A DNA stretch of 7,874 nt, from positions 1 through 7,874 of the forward strand of contig CAJLWS010000063.1 in assembly GCA_905210385.1 (NCBI GenBank). The letters are read 5' to 3'. Shown piece after piece: positions 7,075 to 7,874 of the stretch. Source of the stretch: an uncultured Eubacteriales bacterium. GTDB taxonomy: Bacteria > Bacillota > Clostridia > Oscillospirales > Oscillospiraceae. The position numbers were made by a program, and so were the translations under genes. Position 1 is the stretch's first letter, and each line of letters opens with the position of its first letter. The notes under the pieces are model-generated. The model was not told where the DNA came from, did not search any database, and was given only the letters and a program-made list of their open reading frames with translations.

Positions 7075-7209
7075 AGATACTGCCTTTTGCTTTCGGCTGC
7101 GGCGTGTACTTGGGCGGGAACGCCGCCTGCACGGCGCGTCGGGGGACAAAGGGAAACTTGAAATTTGAAGCCGCGGCCGGCCCGCGGCGGGAAGTAAGAG
7201 GAAACGACT
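7075..7209 (+). other. hpt-ftsH intergenic leader
   Basis: The longest spacer within the plus-strand run, 135 bases, with no gene. A weak promoter candidate overlaps the end of hpt: TTGAAG at 7048-7053 and GATAAA at 7070-7075, 16 bases apart, each matching 4 of 6 consensus bases. Downstream are a near-palindrome, CTTGAAATTTGAAG (7157-7170), and a GC-rich hairpin (7170-7188). GAGG at 7198-7201 is the ftsH ribosome binding site, 8 bases before GTG. I see no T run that would make a terminator, so readthrough from hpt is expected, with possible extra ftsH transcription. Confidence 0.4.
7170..7188 (+). promoter_or_regulatory. Perfect 7-bp hairpin in the ftsH leader
   Basis: GCCGCGG (7170-7176) and CCGCGGC (7182-7188) are exact inverted repeats around the loop CCGGC. 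The stem ends about 9 bases before the GAGG ribosome binding site of ftsH, so as RNA it could affect translation start or processing. No T run follows, so it is not an intrinsic terminator. The stem is all G and C in a GC-rich genome, so chance formation cannot be excluded. Confidence 0.35.
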
Positions 7210-7874
7210 GTGAAGCAAGCAAGCAGATTTCGGGGCATACTGCTCTATGGGATCGTCATCCTGCTGCTCCTGTGGAGCTTCAGCGCCTTCAGCGGGGCCC
7301 GGCGGGAGGGGTATGTCACCTATTCCCAGATGGTGGAGTACTTTGAGGACGAGCAGGTGACCCAGTTCACCGTGGGGGAGGACGATGTGGTCACCCTGAC
7401 CCTGGCGGATGGCAGTGTGCGCTACCATGCTCTGGCCAGTCTGGAGCTGTTCCACGCCGACCTGGGGGATCTGATCCAGACGCAGCGGGAGGCGGGCACC
7501 CTCACCTACTATGAGTACCAGCAGAAGACCGAACTGCCCCAGTGGGCGCTGGTGGTGCTGCCGGCGGTGGTGTCAGTGGTGCTGGTGATGATCATCTGGT
7601 GGATGATGGCCATGCGCCAGCAGAACGCCCAGGGGGGCGGCCAGGGCGGTATGAGCCGCTTCGGCCAAGCCCGGGTGGTCAGCGGGCAGGAGCGTAGTAC
7701 CGTCACCTTCGCCGACGTGGCTGGGGCAGACGAGGAGAAGGCGGAGCTGCAGGAGCTGGTGGACTTTCTCCGCAATCCCCAGAAATTTACCGACCTGGGC
7801 GCCCGCATCCCCAAGGGGGTGCTGTTGGTGGGCCCGCCGGGCACCGGCAAGACCCTGCTGGCCAAGGCGGTGGC
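7210..7874 (+). CDS. ftsH: ATP-dependent zinc metalloprotease FtsH, N-terminal part, cut by window edge
   Basis: Membrane-anchored AAA+ protease that extracts and degrades misfolded membrane proteins and some short-lived regulators. Only 221 codons are in the window, about a third of a usual FtsH, so the zinc-binding HEXXH motif is not seen. Order: short basic N-terminus; first membrane helix (about 10-27, ILLYGIVILLLLWSF); a short extracytoplasmic domain (about 28-108); second membrane helix (about 112-134, rich in Val and Trp); a Gly/Gln-rich linker with QGGGQGG; then the AAA+ domain starting VTFADVAGADEEKAELQELVDFL with Walker A GPPGTGKT at 208-215. The start is GTG at 7210, chosen for the GAGG site 8 bases upstream and because it places the first membrane helix at the usual distance. 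It follows hpt, as in B. subtilis. Confidence 0.97.
   Translation, partial: MKQASRFRGILLYGIVILLLLWSFSAFSGARREGYVTYSQMVEYFEDEQVTQFTVGEDDVVTLTLADGSVRYHALASLELFHADLGDLIQTQREAGTLTYYEYQQKTELPQWALVVLPAVVSVVLVMIIWWMMAMRQQNAQGGGQGGMSRFGQARVVSGQERSTVTFADVAGADEEKAELQELVDFLRNPQKFTDLGARIPKGVLLVGPPGTGKTLLAKAV

Noticed and set aside
7170..7188. Hairpin read as an intrinsic terminator after hpt
   Set aside because: No run of T follows the stem; the next bases are GGGAAGTAAGAGG, leading into the ftsH ribosome binding site.
6649..7455. Open frame of 268 codons on the minus strand across hpt, the spacer and ftsH
   Set aside because: It crosses two well-supported genes on the other strand and has no recognisable motif; the long open stretch follows from base composition.

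Overview
The window is GC-rich throughout, with only the intergenic promoters being AT-rich. It carries a typical Firmicutes housekeeping gene set: a GdpP-type c-di-AMP phosphodiesterase, L9, DnaB, TilS, HPRT and FtsH. Three of the seven genes start with GTG, and strong GGAGG-type ribosome binding sites are common. Together this suggests a high-GC member of the Clostridia, most plausibly an Oscillospiraceae-type gut anaerobe. That placement is inference from gene content and base composition, not from a database match.

Layout. Positions 1-1057 on the minus strand hold almost all of a branched-chain amino acid aminotransferase (ilvE), whose last few codons lie beyond the left edge. Positions 1058-1288 form a divergent intergenic region with two well-formed promoters back to back, both of the extended -10 type. 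Between and beside them lie an imperfect palindrome and a weak CodY-like box. From 1289 to the right edge everything is on the plus strand and tightly packed: gdpP, rplI (L9), dnaB, tilS, hpt and the first 221 codons of ftsH. Spacings after gdpP are 72, 30, -1, 3 and 135 bases, with no recognisable terminator, so this looks like one long transcription unit. ftsH may have some independent control, because its 135-base leader holds a palindrome and a GC-rich hairpin.

How the genes fit together. Two gene neighbourhoods that are separate in Bacillus subtilis (yybT/gdpP-rplI-dnaC and tilS-hprT-ftsH) are joined here into one run. The products cover second-messenger turnover (GdpP), ribosome structure (L9), replication fork unwinding (DnaB), decoding of AUA codons (TilS), purine salvage (HPRT) and membrane protein quality control (FtsH). 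IlvE is transcribed away from them and belongs to valine, leucine and isoleucine metabolism.

I found no mobile element, CRISPR array, tRNA, rRNA, toxin-antitoxin pair or clearly new system. This is a core-genome region. The points most worth checking are a His-to-Asn change in the GdpP DHHA1 glycine motif, the architecture of the divergent promoter region, and the structured leader of ftsH.
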